The position numbers and the translations under genes are program-made. Below the pieces are notes generated by a model. That model had not been told where the DNA came from. It worked only from the letters and a program-made list of their open reading frames with translations, and did not search any database. DNA of 64,000 bases from Argyresthia goedartella (lineage: Eukaryota > Arthropoda > Insecta > Lepidoptera > Argyresthiidae): positions 32,859,674-32,923,673 of the forward strand of contig OX463808.1 of NCBI GenBank assembly GCA_949825045.1, in the 5' to 3' direction. Position 1 is the first letter of the stretch. Each line of letters opens with the position of its first letter. Below, in pieces: positions 55,301 through 60,857 of this stretch.

Positions 55301-55449
55301 CTCCCTTCCTGTATCAGTGGAGTGAGGAATAAGGGCTTGCCTGGATTCACACTTGTTGTCCATGATGATTCCAAGTGACCATCGCTATGTTGGAAAGAAA
55401 TAATTAATGATAATATCACCGAGCGCCACATCATTGTGGAATTATTCAC
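28159..55449 (-). CDS. Serine carboxypeptidase (S10, vitellogenic/CPVL-like), exons 1-4, 3' end missing
   Basis: Four minus-strand exons join in phase into about 292 residues: 55449-55053, 30058-29922, 29612-29439 and 28326-28159. The protein is a secreted or lysosomal serine carboxypeptidase that would release C-terminal residues. It has a signal peptide, WLQGGPG (oxyanion hole), [22 protein letters not shown] (catalytic Ser) and IGDGLIDP, in the family's order. Full proteins are near 450 residues, so about 150, including catalytic Asp and His, are missing; they may lie left of the window or be lost. Intron 1 is 24,994 bp and transposon-filled; introns 2 and 3 are 309 and 1,112 bp. All splice sites are GT/AG. 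Confidence 0.8.
28465..29400. mobile_element. Terminal-inverted-repeat element in intron 3 with internal GGATCTARTGAGA repeats
   Basis: Starts TGACCAGATCCATAATGG and ends with the inverted CATTAGGGATCTGGTCA (29384-29400), 936 bp apart. Inside, variants of GGATCTARTGAGA recur about ten times: forward near 28481, 28513, 28577 and 28633 at the left, and in both orientations near 29260-29345 and 29360-29415 at the right. No open frame and no clear target duplication. Probably a non-autonomous DNA transposon with subterminal repeats; the family is not recognised. Confidence 0.55.
29439..29612 (-). CDS. Carboxypeptidase exon 3 (catalytic serine)
   Basis: Acceptor CTCAG before GTAGGCGAT and donor AAG followed by GTAATA; 174 bp, phase 0 at both ends. 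It encodes [13 protein letters not shown], then [18 protein letters not shown] with the nucleophile Ser in GESYAGK, then IFNLK. The motif is fully conserved, suggesting the gene was functional recently or still is. Confidence 0.85.
29922..30058 (-). CDS. Carboxypeptidase exon 2
   Basis: Acceptor GCCTATAG before TCAATCCG and donor CAA followed by GTATGT; 137 bp, phase 1 in and phase 0 out. It encodes [20 protein letters not shown] then [14 protein letters not shown], the conserved region between oxyanion hole and nucleophile. The incoming phase matches the donor of exon 1 at 55053, 25 kb away. Confidence 0.85.
30059..30869. other. Intron 1, exon-2-proximal part
   Basis: No gene. Worn dispersed-repeat text: CCCCTTGAAGTTTGTCGGATGA near 30227 recurs in variant form near 55792 and 55980, and CTCGACCTGTAGAGGACAGA lies near 30368. 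Confidence 0.4.
30970..31251 (-). repeat. Copia 3' LTR
   Basis: 282 bp. In element orientation it starts TATTGAA after the purine tract AAGGGGAAG and ends CTTATA. It is nearly identical to the 38412-38695 copy apart from A/T runs and point changes, indicating a fairly recent insertion. Confidence 0.85.
31378..32289 (-). pseudogene. Copia RT C-terminus and RNase H
   Basis: A 303-residue open segment. It begins [17 protein letters not shown] (RT), then [20 protein letters not shown], and the RNase H block with [20 protein letters not shown] and [18 protein letters not shown], down to the usual C-terminal IADVLTKPL. It joins the preceding RT segment across a small frameshift near 32289. Confidence 0.9.
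32286..32886 (-). pseudogene. Copia reverse transcriptase N-terminal and catalytic part
   Basis: From [20 protein letters not shown] through [66 protein letters not shown] and [11 protein letters not shown] (catalytic YVDD). Its first codons lie in the 14-bp duplication caused by the LINE insertion; the upstream residues ASELREE are found 3.9 kb away at 36841 onward. Confidence 0.9.
32982..33548 (-). pseudogene. LINE RNase H end and C-terminal tail
   Basis: A 188-residue segment continuing ORF2 after a frameshift near 33540. [20 protein letters not shown] is the end of RNase H (His and Asp of the active site). The rest has a [18 protein letters not shown] knuckle-like segment (Cys-x2-Cys, His, Cys) usual at the end of these proteins. 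Confidence 0.8.
33533..35206 (-). pseudogene. LINE reverse transcriptase and RNase H
   Basis: A 557-residue open segment. RT blocks: [48 protein letters not shown] (first Asp), [20 protein letters not shown] and [11 protein letters not shown] (YADD). RNase H starts at [15 protein letters not shown] and contains [11 protein letters not shown] and [14 protein letters not shown]. It is split from the endonuclease by a length change in an 11-base C run (35194-35204) and from the RNase H end by a frameshift near 33540. The first RNase H Asp aligns as expected; in the YxDTSK-type block the residue is His in GAFHKT where Asp is usual. Confidence 0.85.
35176..36609 (-). pseudogene. LINE endonuclease and linker
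   Basis: A 477-residue open segment, starting [20 protein letters not shown]. Endonuclease motifs: [11 protein letters not shown] (Glu), [15 protein letters not shown] (Asp/Asn), [13 protein letters not shown] and [12 protein letters not shown] (Asp-His). A linker to the RT follows, with [12 protein letters not shown] at its end. The frame breaks at the poly-C run shared with the RT segment. Confidence 0.85.
36584..36826 (-). pseudogene. LINE ORF1 C-terminal remnant
   Basis: About 80 residues rich in Glu and Gln, ending with [18 protein letters not shown] just overlapping the start of the endonuclease frame. It is cut on its upstream side by the target duplication, so it marks the 5' truncation of the LINE. 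Confidence 0.6.
36841..37205 (-). pseudogene. Copia integrase remnant and linker to RT
   Basis: Reading minus, [20 protein letters not shown] (early integrase core) lies about 37200-37130. It then jumps into an acidic linker and to [28 protein letters not shown], the segment just before the RT. The second Asp and Glu blocks of the integrase core are absent, so a deletion removed most of the enzyme. Confidence 0.75.
37206..37892 (-). pseudogene. Copia Gag, protease and integrase N-terminus
   Basis: A 228-residue segment. Gag part with [12 protein letters not shown] and [20 protein letters not shown] knuckle [14 protein letters not shown]; protease active site [14 protein letters not shown]; a shortened pre-integrase region ([25 protein letters not shown]). 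The spacing between protease and CAPC is short, so a further deletion removed the rest of the protease. Confidence 0.85.
38073..38309 (-). pseudogene. Copia Gag N-terminus
   Basis: Starts [20 protein letters not shown] and contains [20 protein letters not shown], the usual opening of copia Gag. It begins about 100 bp after the primer-binding site. A frameshift near 38090 breaks the link to the rest of Gag; 37900-38080 carries the connecting text in other frames. Confidence 0.8.
38412..38695 (-). repeat. Copia 5' LTR
   Basis: 284 bp, near-identical to 30970-31251. The inner end CTTATA meets the primer site GGTTATG at 38411. The outer end TATTGAA adjoins the duplication ATAAA. Confidence 0.85.
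38709..38734. repeat. TA dinucleotide microsatellite
   Basis: About 12 TA units in repeat X, beside the copia insertion. The inverted copy of repeat X has its maT element inserted at a TA at the corresponding place. Confidence 0.8.
39896..40724 (+). pseudogene. LINE endonuclease domain
   Basis: Two overlapping frames (39896-40237 and 40221-40724) with a frameshift near 40232. Motifs: [20 protein letters not shown] (Asn), [15 protein letters not shown] (Glu), [24 protein letters not shown] (Asp/Asn), SATYLDNVF and [11 protein letters not shown] (Asp-His). Confidence 0.85.
41010..41164 (+). repeat. CR1-type 3' end inserted in the LINE
   Basis: Non-coding text with GTACCCAAGATACAGGGAAT and CTAGTTTGGGG, ending in TTA repeats (41149-41168), interrupts the ORF2 linker between [13 protein letters not shown] and [17 protein letters not shown] occurs at both sides (41004-41009, 41165-41170), a possible target duplication. 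Such a text with a TTA tail is typical for short CR1 ends in Lepidoptera. Confidence 0.6.
41171..42601 (+). pseudogene. LINE reverse transcriptase
   Basis: Starts in the linker ([20 protein letters not shown]), then [53 protein letters not shown] (Asp), a TAG inside the GVP.GSILGPF block (41992-41994), [13 protein letters not shown] (FADD, near 42080) and the thumb to 42601. Frameshifts occur near 42240-42430. The right part of the protein lies beyond the transposon. Confidence 0.85.
42602..43060 (+). repeat. Left long terminal inverted repeat
   Basis: Pairs with 44940-45410. Conserved blocks include CCTCTACGGTATGGCC, TAACGAGGTACAACACATGG and AGTAAAAGGTAAAC, read in opposite directions; A and T runs vary in length. 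Confidence 0.85.
43387..44494 (-). pseudogene. DD41D transposase, one frameshift
   Basis: The N-terminal piece (44494-44168) holds the helix-turn-helix found in the DUF4817 family: [32 protein letters not shown], then [17 protein letters not shown]. After a short frameshift near 44110 the catalytic piece (44064-43387) reads [12 protein letters not shown] (first Asp), [12 protein letters not shown] (second Asp), [19 protein letters not shown] (third Asp). Forty-one residues separate Asp 2 and Asp 3, so DD41D. All catalytic residues are present; only the frameshift inactivates it. It would cut and paste the element at TA sites. Confidence 0.85.
44497..44665. repeat. Tandem repeat, about 46-48 bp x 3.5
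   Basis: Units around GAGCAGGCGTRGGTCACAGT and TAGGCAAGAAATCA follow each other just upstream of the transposase start. Position suggests subterminal transposase-binding or promoter repeats. Confidence 0.8.
44940..45410 (-). repeat. Right long terminal inverted repeat
   Basis: Inverse of 42602-43060, ending CCCGGGCCACCC before the TA at 45411. Confidence 0.85.
45413..45665 (+). pseudogene. C-terminal part of the split LINE ORF2
   Basis: [33 protein letters not shown], then after a stop and shift [20 protein letters not shown] and [17 protein letters not shown]: the standard end of a Jockey/CR1-group ORF2, continuing the frame that stops at 42601. Confidence 0.8.
45666..47010 (-). pseudogene. 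Jockey/CR1-group LINE RT fragment
   Basis: Reading minus from 47010: [20 protein letters not shown] and [18 protein letters not shown], then [20 protein letters not shown] (linker). With breaks follow a fingers region, LLDFSRAFDSI-like text near 46190, [17 protein letters not shown] (near 45995), [13 protein letters not shown] (near 45920) and [20 protein letters not shown] (45845). Endonuclease and C-terminus are missing. A 24-bp direct repeat (45670-45693 and 45714-45737) lies at its 3' break. Confidence 0.75.
47259..47293 (-). promoter_or_regulatory. Helitron 3' end: hairpin and CTAG terminus
   Basis: Six-pair stem GGCGAA/TTCGCC with a 6-base loop, then GGGTCTG and CTAG. It serves as the rolling-circle termination signal in known Helitrons. 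Confidence 0.85.
47589..51425 (-). CDS. Helitron Rep-helicase
   Basis: A 1,278-codon frame. Rolling-circle replication initiator: [14 protein letters not shown], the HUH pair in [11 protein letters not shown], and the tyrosine motif [13 protein letters not shown]1-like helicase: [14 protein letters not shown] (Walker A), [14 protein letters not shown] (Walker B), [17 protein letters not shown], and [15 protein letters not shown]. It would nick, unwind and transfer one strand of the element. An 81-base stretch at 50911-50831 looks like an intron kept in frame. The C-terminus seems shifted: after ENHCFSHG the expected last residues are replaced by LCLC and a stop. The N-terminal part overlaps the frame at 51308-51922. 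Confidence 0.9.
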   Translation of the reverse strand: MQLQIQGQIYHLHGSMVPTPDEPHQFLQIYFISSMVDQLNVRCNIQGAQQLKRRIIEQLQAFFHANNDVVNMFKTALERMPSDTHKFVIRADCTPTGEHVRRFNAPTVNDVAAIIVGDPTKSRDIVVQRRSNIMHRVNETHRLYDALQYPIIYWQGQDGYDITLKMVDPITGTIFTHELFPLLLLLVSINNSFNFAFSGVSTNKNLSAMNYYAYRMMIRTHEENVILKCRRLFQQFAVDMYVKVETERLAFIRFNQAKLRSEDYIHLRDAIHSDGDVQNIGRLTILPSTYIGSPRHMHEYAQDAMTYVRHYGTPDLFITVTCNPKWTEIERELEPGQKPQDRHDIIARVFQQKLKVMMDLLTKYRVFGDTRCYMYSVEWQKRGLPHAHILIWLLNKLHSNEVDDIISAEIPDPVTDPRLHDIVTTQMVHGPCGALNPLSPCMADGKCTKRYPRPLVAETVTGNDGYPVYRRRSKEDNGRTIKVKVQNQEIEIGNEFIVPYCPLLSRIFETHANVESCHSAKSIKYLCKYVTKGSDMAVFGIASENANDEISNFQMGRYVSTNEALWRLLSFQIHERYPTVVHLAVHLENGQRVYFTEANAAQRAERPPSTTLTSFFAMCEADPFAATLMYVEMPKYYTWNQSIKKFQRRKQGTPVPDWPQVFSTDALGRMYTVHPRNDECFYLRLLLVNVRGPKSFAHLKTVNGHQCQTYREACQLFGLLENDSHWDLTLADSVVSSNAYQIRTLFAIIITTCFPSQPIQLWNKYKDAICEDILHRLRIQTNNPDIQITDEIYNEGLILIEDQCLTIANKLLIEVGMIAPNRSMHDAFNQELNRELQYNVDTLQEFVRNNVPLLNEQQKQVYETLMQAVDNNTGGLFFLDAPGGTGKTFVILFILATIRSRCDIALALASSGIAATLLDGGRTAHSALKLPLNLNTIDTPTCNISQSSAMGKLLMQCKLIVWDECTMAHKKSLEALNFTLKDLRRNNNIFGGLMILLAGDFRQTLPVVPRGTPADELNACLKASPLWNNVKTLSLTTNMRVQLQNDQSAAQFSKQLLDVGNGKVPVDATSGLITLTNDFCRFVDTQLVLIENVFPNISENYKNYAWLSQRAILAAKNNDVHALNFTIQSKITSDLVTYKSVDSITNPYDVVNYPTEFLNSLEIPGFPPHNLQLKVGTVVMILRNLNPPRLCNGTRLSVKRLMPNLIEATIINGKYAGENVCIPRIPMIPTDLPFDFKRLQFPVRLAFAMTINKSQGQSLSVCGINLENHCFSHGLCLC
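50831..50911 (-). other. Probable in-frame intron in the Helitron gene
   Basis: On the minus strand ATTACAG is followed by GTACAATATT (donor) and, 81 bases later, GCATTTTCAG before GAGTATCAACG (acceptor). It is AT-rich with a T-rich end. Removing it joins DPITG to [20 protein letters not shown], the text usual in Helitron proteins. As it is 27 codons without a stop, retention would also give protein. Confidence 0.65.
51308..51922 (-). CDS. Helitron N-terminal zinc-finger segment
   Basis: A 204-codon frame upstream of and overlapping the Rep-helicase frame. It holds [20 protein letters not shown] with a following [11 protein letters not shown] (Cys-rich finger) and [14 protein letters not shown], as in the N-terminal region of insect Helitron proteins. 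Its end overlaps the start of the main frame by about 115 bases in another frame, so a frameshift near 51430 or a further intron is needed to join them. Confidence 0.75.
   Translation of the reverse strand: MRHRVSTRRSLASYNRLAFQYDPTANYSDDENLDIGRMTTICRYCNALKFKRETAGLCCASGKVKLDPLLTPPQPLKTLFDGSDPDSSHFLQHILEYNNCFRMTSFGANIIREGGFMPTCKVKDTTHITNHSHQHNELQHITTAYTPHTTTSNDLQRILQQILMIICNYRYKDKYIICMVQWCQHQMNRINFCKYISFRRWWIS
52089..52242. repeat. Tandem duplication, 77 bp x 2, in the Helitron 5' region
   Basis: CATAATTTACACTGAGCTTG starts at 52089 and again at 52166; both units end in CACTCGGCGCCATCT with one internal difference (ATGAGT/ATGTGT). It lies upstream of the Rep gene. Confidence 0.9.
53613..54921 (-). 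mobile_element. DD37D (maT-type) mariner, copy 2
   Basis: 1,309 bp between TA dinucleotides (53611-53612 and 54922-54923). TIR is close to CAYAGTCAGGTCATAAGTTC followed by TGTCAC. Same length as the copy at 60858-62166 and nearly identical to it, in opposite orientation. Confidence 0.95.
53738..54778 (-). pseudogene. maT transposase, copy 2, one nonsense codon
   Basis: A 346-codon gene starting at [19 protein letters not shown]. The paired helix-turn-helix region has [29 protein letters not shown] and [17 protein letters not shown]. Catalytic residues: [20 protein letters not shown] and SPLDYKIW, with 37 residues between Asp 2 and Asp 3. A TAG at 53938-53936 replaces the Leu codon of SPDLSPLDY, just before the third Asp, and truncates the enzyme. 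The first Met chosen is the one after the TIR spacer; an upstream in-frame Met at 54811 is less likely. Confidence 0.95.
55053..55449 (-). CDS. Carboxypeptidase exon 1 (signal peptide, oxyanion hole)
   Basis: Starts [20 protein letters not shown], a hydrophobic signal peptide, then [36 protein letters not shown] and [20 protein letters not shown]. The usual family motif is WLQGGPG(A/S)SS; here WTS follows GGPG, a mild deviation. The donor is AAAG followed by GTACGT at 55052, phase 1, matching exon 2. The exact start may be Met 6 or 7, closer to the hydrophobic core. No TATA box is obvious upstream. Confidence 0.85.
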
Positions 55450-56320
55450 GTGCGCGACGTGCTTTGACGATTAAATGCCATTAAATGCGGATGACGATTT
55501 GATAAGCTATGCATGGTTTTAAGTTATGTTTTGAATTTGTATTTCTGTGTGTGTGTGTCCATGTATTAGGATTATGTATGTCTGTCGCACGTGCTGGCTA
55601 ACTCTACGTGCAGTTGAAGCAAAGTTTATTGGCTCTGAGCGAGCTGAAACCTCTCTCTCTCTTACACAAACCCCGACGAAGTTTACTCACACTCACACAA
55701 ACACACATGCACAGTACGCTCAGAGCCAAAGAAACTTGGCCCGTCCTCTAATGACGTAGTGATTATAATGAAATATTATCTCAAAGCCCCGGTCCCTTGA
55801 AGTTTATCGGATGAACAATTTAAATTATTATAAATACAAATATTCCGACTGCATATTTTGTCAATGCCACTTACAAACTTATGAAGGCACCCTGTTGTAG
55901 TGGCTGTGTGAGCTGTGACCTCGCGAGCAACTTGTGAAATTTGCGGTTTTTAATCATTATTTTCCTCCCTCTCACACCCCCGACCCTTGAATTTTATCGG
56001 ATGATATGGCTACTTTTTGGATGATTTGCTTAAAAATTATATATGAAAATACGTTAATATGTACACATTAAAGCACAATCAATTTTAAATTCCCTAGCTC
56101 GAGATAATAATAAAAACATTCTTAAACTGAACAACAGAACGAAAGCAAAGCTGTATAATTTTAAAGGAAAAAAAAATATATAAAATTGACATAAAAAATC
56201 TACCTCTATTTTTGACATTAAAGGATCATTTTCTAAGTACGCTGTAACATGTCCTGCTTTATTTGTAACCAATAGGCTAAATACCATACAAACTTTATAC
56301 AACCTTATTATAATAGGTGG
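55450..56320. other. Upstream flank of the carboxypeptidase gene
   Basis: No gene. A short inverted repeat TTGGCTCTGAGCG (55629-55641) with CGCTCAGAGCCAA (55718-55730) encloses CT and CA-rich simple sequence. Two variants of the CCCTTGAAGTTTATCGGATGA repeat lie near 55793 and 55981. Confidence 0.5.
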
Positions 56321-56329
56321 AATTTCAAA

Positions 56330-56962
56330 AATTCTTCCTTAGTGGATGACTACACTATGCAAGGTATCTATGAGGTTTTTTTTTTATTTGTGACTTTTTA
56401 TACACAACTTCATCACCCTTTTGGGGGAGGAATTTTCAAAGACGCTGGTACACTACTCAGTTATATTCAATCTTCAGCCTTAAAACAAAATTTGAAGATA
56501 CTACCTTCAAAACTGACGGACTTTTTTCCAAAATTTCAACCCCTATTTTACCCCCTTAGGGGTAAAACAAAAAAAGCACTGAGACATTTGTTCATTAATT
56601 TTTAAACGTCAGTCTAAACTCAGACTTTGAAGATCCTAACTTCAAAACTTACGGGCTTTCTTATAAAATTGCAACCCCTATTTTACCCCCTAAAAACGCT
56701 GAGACACCGGTTCATTATTTTTTTCTCGTCAGCCTAAACACAAAATTTGATGATCGTAACCTTAAAACTGACGGACTTTCATACAAACATTAACCCCCCA
56801 TTTTAACCCCTTAGGAAGGTTTTTTTAATTCACCCTTATTCCTTGTTTTTATTACAAATGAAACCTCTTTGCAAAAATTCAGCTTTCTGGGCTGCAGGGT
56901 TTGGGCTGGGCGTTGATGAGCAAGTGAGTGAGTCAGACCTTCTCTTTTTATAAATACAGATT
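56330..56962 (-). repeat. Dispersed repeat with three ~125-bp units, Helitron-like end
   Basis: Units starting near 56476, 56610 and 56730 share CAGYCTWAA, TTTGAAGAT and TTTTACCCCC blocks. On the minus strand the right edge reads TCTGTATTTATAAAAAGAG, similar in form to the TC...ATAAA 5' ends of lepidopteran Helitrons, so it may be a non-autonomous Helitron. No open frame is supported. Confidence 0.4.
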
Positions 56963-57649
56963 AATAAGAATGACGCTAATTATAAATCTAACAATATCTA
57001 TTCAAAAATACACCAGCACTGTTGGTTGAATACAATCAAGATCAATATTTAATTGTAGATTTTATGATACGTAGCTGAAACTAGACGAATCACTCTGTGT
57101 AACAGTAACTTGTGTACAAGTAACTGTGTTATTTTGTTAACATCAACAACATCATTATGTAGGTCTAAATAAAATTGACGTTATATTTAAATAATACAAA
57201 TCTATGGAATATAAAAGTAGAATCGGTTAAATATAATCAAGTTGAATATTTAATTGTAGACTTTATGATGGACAGCGGAAACTAGATGCAAAACTCTGAT
57301 ACAAGTGACCGTGGTACTTTGATAATAACAACAACGAACTTATTTATAAATAAGAGTGACGCTAATTTAAAATTAAACAAAATCTAAAATATTACTAGTA
57401 ACAAAAACGAACTTATTTTTTTTTTATTCATCAATTTATTTCAGATACAAATCCATATTTTAACACAAACTCAGGAATTATACACAAAACAAGGTATTAA
57501 ATCTAGAATTATTAAATAAATATGCATACACACACAAACACACCTTCACACATATAGGTACATCCTCCCATGCACACACACATACACCCTCTTACGCACA
57601 TGCATTACACATCCTTACTACATACACAATCATGCAAGCAGTACACAAA

Positions 57650-58569
57650 TATCTCTCTCGTAGTTTACGAGGTCAAAAGACTTATATAAGTCCAGAAAAC
57701 AGGCGTATACCGGAGTCTTCCTATCTGTATAGTACCGGACAGTTTGCTTGAGAGACAAGATTGCACTCTCCGTGGACAGCCCGGCCCTAAAACCGAACTG
57801 TGCATCGTGCTAATGCAGATATGTAGTTAGTTGTTTATCAAGCAAACTGTCCAGCACCTTCGCTACAATCTTTGCTAGTGAGATAGGTCTATCACTGGCG
57901 TCTCCTGTCTTATTTTTTATAAAAGTTACCACTATTGTTTTCATTCGATCCTCAGGCAGATATGAGTGCCCAATACAGGCATTAATAAACATTTTGAGAA
58001 CTCTGGGGAGATGTACACCTGCATTCCTTAAGTGTTCCACACTCAACCCGTCCCGGCGACTTTCCTCGTTTCATACTGCGAATGGCTTGTTCCACATCTT
58101 TAATGGTGAATCGATGATATTCACGTTCAAGAGCGTGACGGGTGTGAGTGTCGAATACCGGCGCAGTTGACACAGATAAAGGCATGACAGTAAAATGATC
58201 TATAAACATATTGGCGATGTCATTTTTGTCGAACAGGCCCTCCACGCTCACGGGTTGACTGGGCTTTGGGCTCAGTCTATTCATTTGCTTCCAAAAACTC
58301 TTGAAATCTTTGGCTTTATGACATATTCCTATTATGTCCATTTTTATACGATCACTATTGTCCTGACACCATTTCAGTTTGTGTTTAAATTCTTTTTTAG
58401 ATATTTTCATATTGTCATGAATATACCCTGCAGTAGGTTTCCCATACAAATAGCCATGTCTGAAATGTAATCGAGCTTCCTTATGAAACCCCGCTACGTG
58501 TTTTTTCCAGCCTACAATATATCTTTTGCTAGAAAGATCACGGCTGCGATAACTGCATGCATCACACAA
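57650..58569 (-). pseudogene. LINE linker and RT N-terminal part
   Basis: 58569-57982 reads LHFRHGYLYGKPTAGYIHDN, FKSFWKQMNRLSPKPSQPVS, HHRFTIKDVEQAIRSMKRGKSPG-like text. 58046-57810 reads VEHLRNAGVHLPRVLKMFIN and DASDRPISLAKIVAKVLDSL. 57810-57650 reads QFGFRAGLSTESAILSLKQT, RYYTDRKTPVYACFLDL (first catalytic Asp). It ends in S/KSFD text; the catalytic YADD/FADD block is gone. Confidence 0.8.
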
Positions 58570-58582
58570 AATACGGACTATG

Positions 58583-59480
58583 TTATTTATTACATAAATT
58601 ACGTATTACTATTCTATGATCACTATTAGCACATAGCATATCACCACAATCAGTCAGCTCCGGTGGAAAGTCAATGGATCTGAAGTATCTATTACACAAA
58701 TCTCTATACATTTCAACTTGATATTCATCCCTATTCCTCCATATAACTTTACATTGTGTTGGAGTAGATGTATTAATTATAGGTAAAATAACCATAAAGT
58801 CACATCCCATTTGCAGAGGAAAATGATCCGACCACGTAACGTCATACCGCACTTGAATCTTTCTAACAGTTTTATACGCTAAGCTGGTAGTAACGCCATG
58901 ATCAAGCCACCTACTGCTACCGTGAGCATCACTTATATATGTAAATGTGCCCGAGTCAATACCTAGTCTATGTCCGCGCATATCCACTTCTGGTTAGAAC
59001 AAAATTGTGTAGTTCATGGCAGAACAACTCACCTGGGTGATCGTTAAAATCCCCAAGTATGTACACATTGTCAGCGTTATTGTCGTCCGTAATAGCACTT
59101 AGTTCCGCTAGGCACTCAGTAAAATCTACAAGATTTTCTTTCGAATCTATAGGCATGTTTACTGAAAAGAAAATCGCAGAACGACTTGCCACTTCACACT
59201 TTACAGCCACCAGTCGAGCACTTTTACACTGGATAACCGAAACTCGGTCGAAAGCACTCTTACACCATAAGATAGCGACACCTCCGTATGGTCTACCCCA
59301 TATCAGTCCCGCCGATGTGTCCACAACTGGTAGCCAGGTACTGGAGTAGCCGCGAAGTCAGCGTAGACGCTGCTGAGGTACGGTAGATCTTGGGGCACGA
59401 GCCAGGTCTCTTGGAGCGCCATAATTTCCATAGTAGTACATAGCTCTCTGACATGATATATGGCTCTCAGTTAATATGTA
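58583..59480 (-). pseudogene. LINE endonuclease
   Basis: EIMALQETWLVPQDLPYLSS (Glu) near 59420, YGGVAILWCKSAFDRVSVIQ, VYILGDFNDHPGELF (Asp/Asn) near 59060, YISDAHGSSRWLDHGVTTSL and DVTWSDHFPLQMG (Asp-His). At least two frameshifts, near 59330 and 58975. Confidence 0.8.
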
Positions 59481-59498
59481 CAGTTAAAGCTTGCCAGC

Positions 59499-59822
59499 TT
59501 ACAGGTCTTTTTGGATCAAGACGATTTCTTTAAGAAGCCTGGTAACATCTGCATGATCAAATGTGACCGGAGGTAGTTTATGAATGTCACGCGCAACGAA
59601 GATTGGCGTATCATCAGGATCGGTCTCTTTGATCCGACATATTATGTCATCCAAGTTCCTCTGGGTGTTCCCTTCCCGTCTTCTTGTGGTTTTTTTCTTC
59701 GAGACGGAACCGAATAAAAAGTTTTTGGCCTTTTCAATTTCTTCATCTGTAAAAGCCGTAGCACAAATTTGCACAAGGCTTTTCTTCCACCATGGCATCC
59801 ACTTTATTTTGCACAAAGGCAA
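59499..59822 (-). pseudogene. LINE ORF1 C-terminal segment
   Basis: About 107 residues: TDEEIEKAKNFLFGSVSKKK, RNLDDIICRIKETDPDDTPI, FVARDIHKLPPVTFDHADVT, RLLKEIVLIQKDL. The FVARDLxKLPPVTFDH pattern is one I associate with ORF1 of a LINE family common in Lepidoptera. It ends just upstream of the endonuclease frame. Confidence 0.75.
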
Positions 59823-60407
59823 GCAATTCGCAAATCACTATGTTGCAGTTTTTGTATTTCAACAATGAAGAGGTCATTGCCTCTGGTAGCCGTAATCACT
59901 GCGTAAACGCGTAACCGATACACCCCACATGTGGCGTGCGCGCGCGCGACTGAATTTATAAATAAGATTGACGTTAAAATGAAAAAATCTATGTAATATA
60001 CAAGTACACTCGGTTAAATACAATCAAGTTGAATATTTAATTGTAGACTTTATGATACAAAGCTGAAACTATATGAAATACTCTGATACAAGTGACTAAT
60101 AACATTTTACAAATAACAACAACAAAGTTATGTATTTATAAATAAGAGTGACGTTAAATTTAAATAATTGAAAATCTTTGGAATATACAAGTACCCTTGG
60201 TTAAATATAATCAAGTTGAATATTTAATTGTAGACTTTATGATATCATAGCGGAAACTACATTAATTACTCTGATACAAGTAACTGTGTTATTTTGTTAA
60301 TATCAACAACTAACTTATGTATCTCTAAATAAAAGGAACATTAAATTTGGATTAAACAAACCTTATTAAGAATGGATAAGAACACTCGGTTAAATATAAT
60401 CATGTTG

Positions 60408-60690
60408 TTGACAGCTAAAACTGTTCGCTGTATACTTGGACGGACGAAGCTGATACAACGTGTCCAAAACGCGTTTGCACATTTTTGCTTCAAAGTCCCT
60501 CCTAGATCCCATATCACCTCGTTCTTGAACGCCGCAAAACTTCTGAATATGGCTGCGTGGCGACAACTTCACCTCGCAACGTTGCTGTTTGGTGTTGTGC
60601 GCTATGAAGCAAGCAGCGTTCCGCGGGAGTTTCAGATTTACCTTATGACCTTCCGACTGGACAAAAGGTACACAAACGAGACTGAGTCGT
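60408..60690 (+). pseudogene. LINE RT C-terminal fragment
   Basis: RVQNAFAHFCFKVPPRSHIT, SFLNAAKLLNMAAWRQLHLA, TLLFGVVRYEASSVPREFQI: text typical of the end of a Jockey/CR1-group ORF2, here without the rest. Boundaries are uncertain; it begins within the last unit of the tandem array. 60730-60857 shows nothing. Confidence 0.55.
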
Positions 60691-60857
60691 ATCCTCCTCC
60701 TCTGCCTTCTGCTGTCCTACAGAAATAAAGAAAAGAACTTATCATTTGTGATCGTTATTAACTCTTGCCAATTTATAAAAACAACACTTTGAGTACATAT
60801 TTCCATCCATAAGTCTTGTAAAATACTGAAATTTAAGTATGTTTTAAATACTTAATA

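Larger units (their letters stand above)
57420..59830 (-). mobile_element. LINE with ORF1 end, endonuclease and partial RT, internally deleted
   Basis: Minus-strand order: ORF1 end (59822-59499), endonuclease (about 59480-58583), linker and RT start (58569-57650), then directly a 3' end GAAATAAATTGATGAAT (57445-57425). RT blocks from FxADD onward are missing. It is inserted in the 190-bp tandem array. It may belong to the family of the right-edge LINE, but they do not overlap enough to compare. Confidence 0.75.
56963..60420. repeat. Tandem array of ~190-bp units, split by a LINE
   Basis: The marker GGTTRAATAYAATCAAG, followed by TTTAATTGTAGA, starts at 57024, 57225, 60012, 60199 and (partly) 60388: periods 201, 187 and 189. 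Other shared blocks are CTGTGTTATTTTGTTAA and AAATAAAAKKRACGTTA. The units are 57000-57419 and 59945-60420; the LINE lies between. No open frame. Confidence 0.8.
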
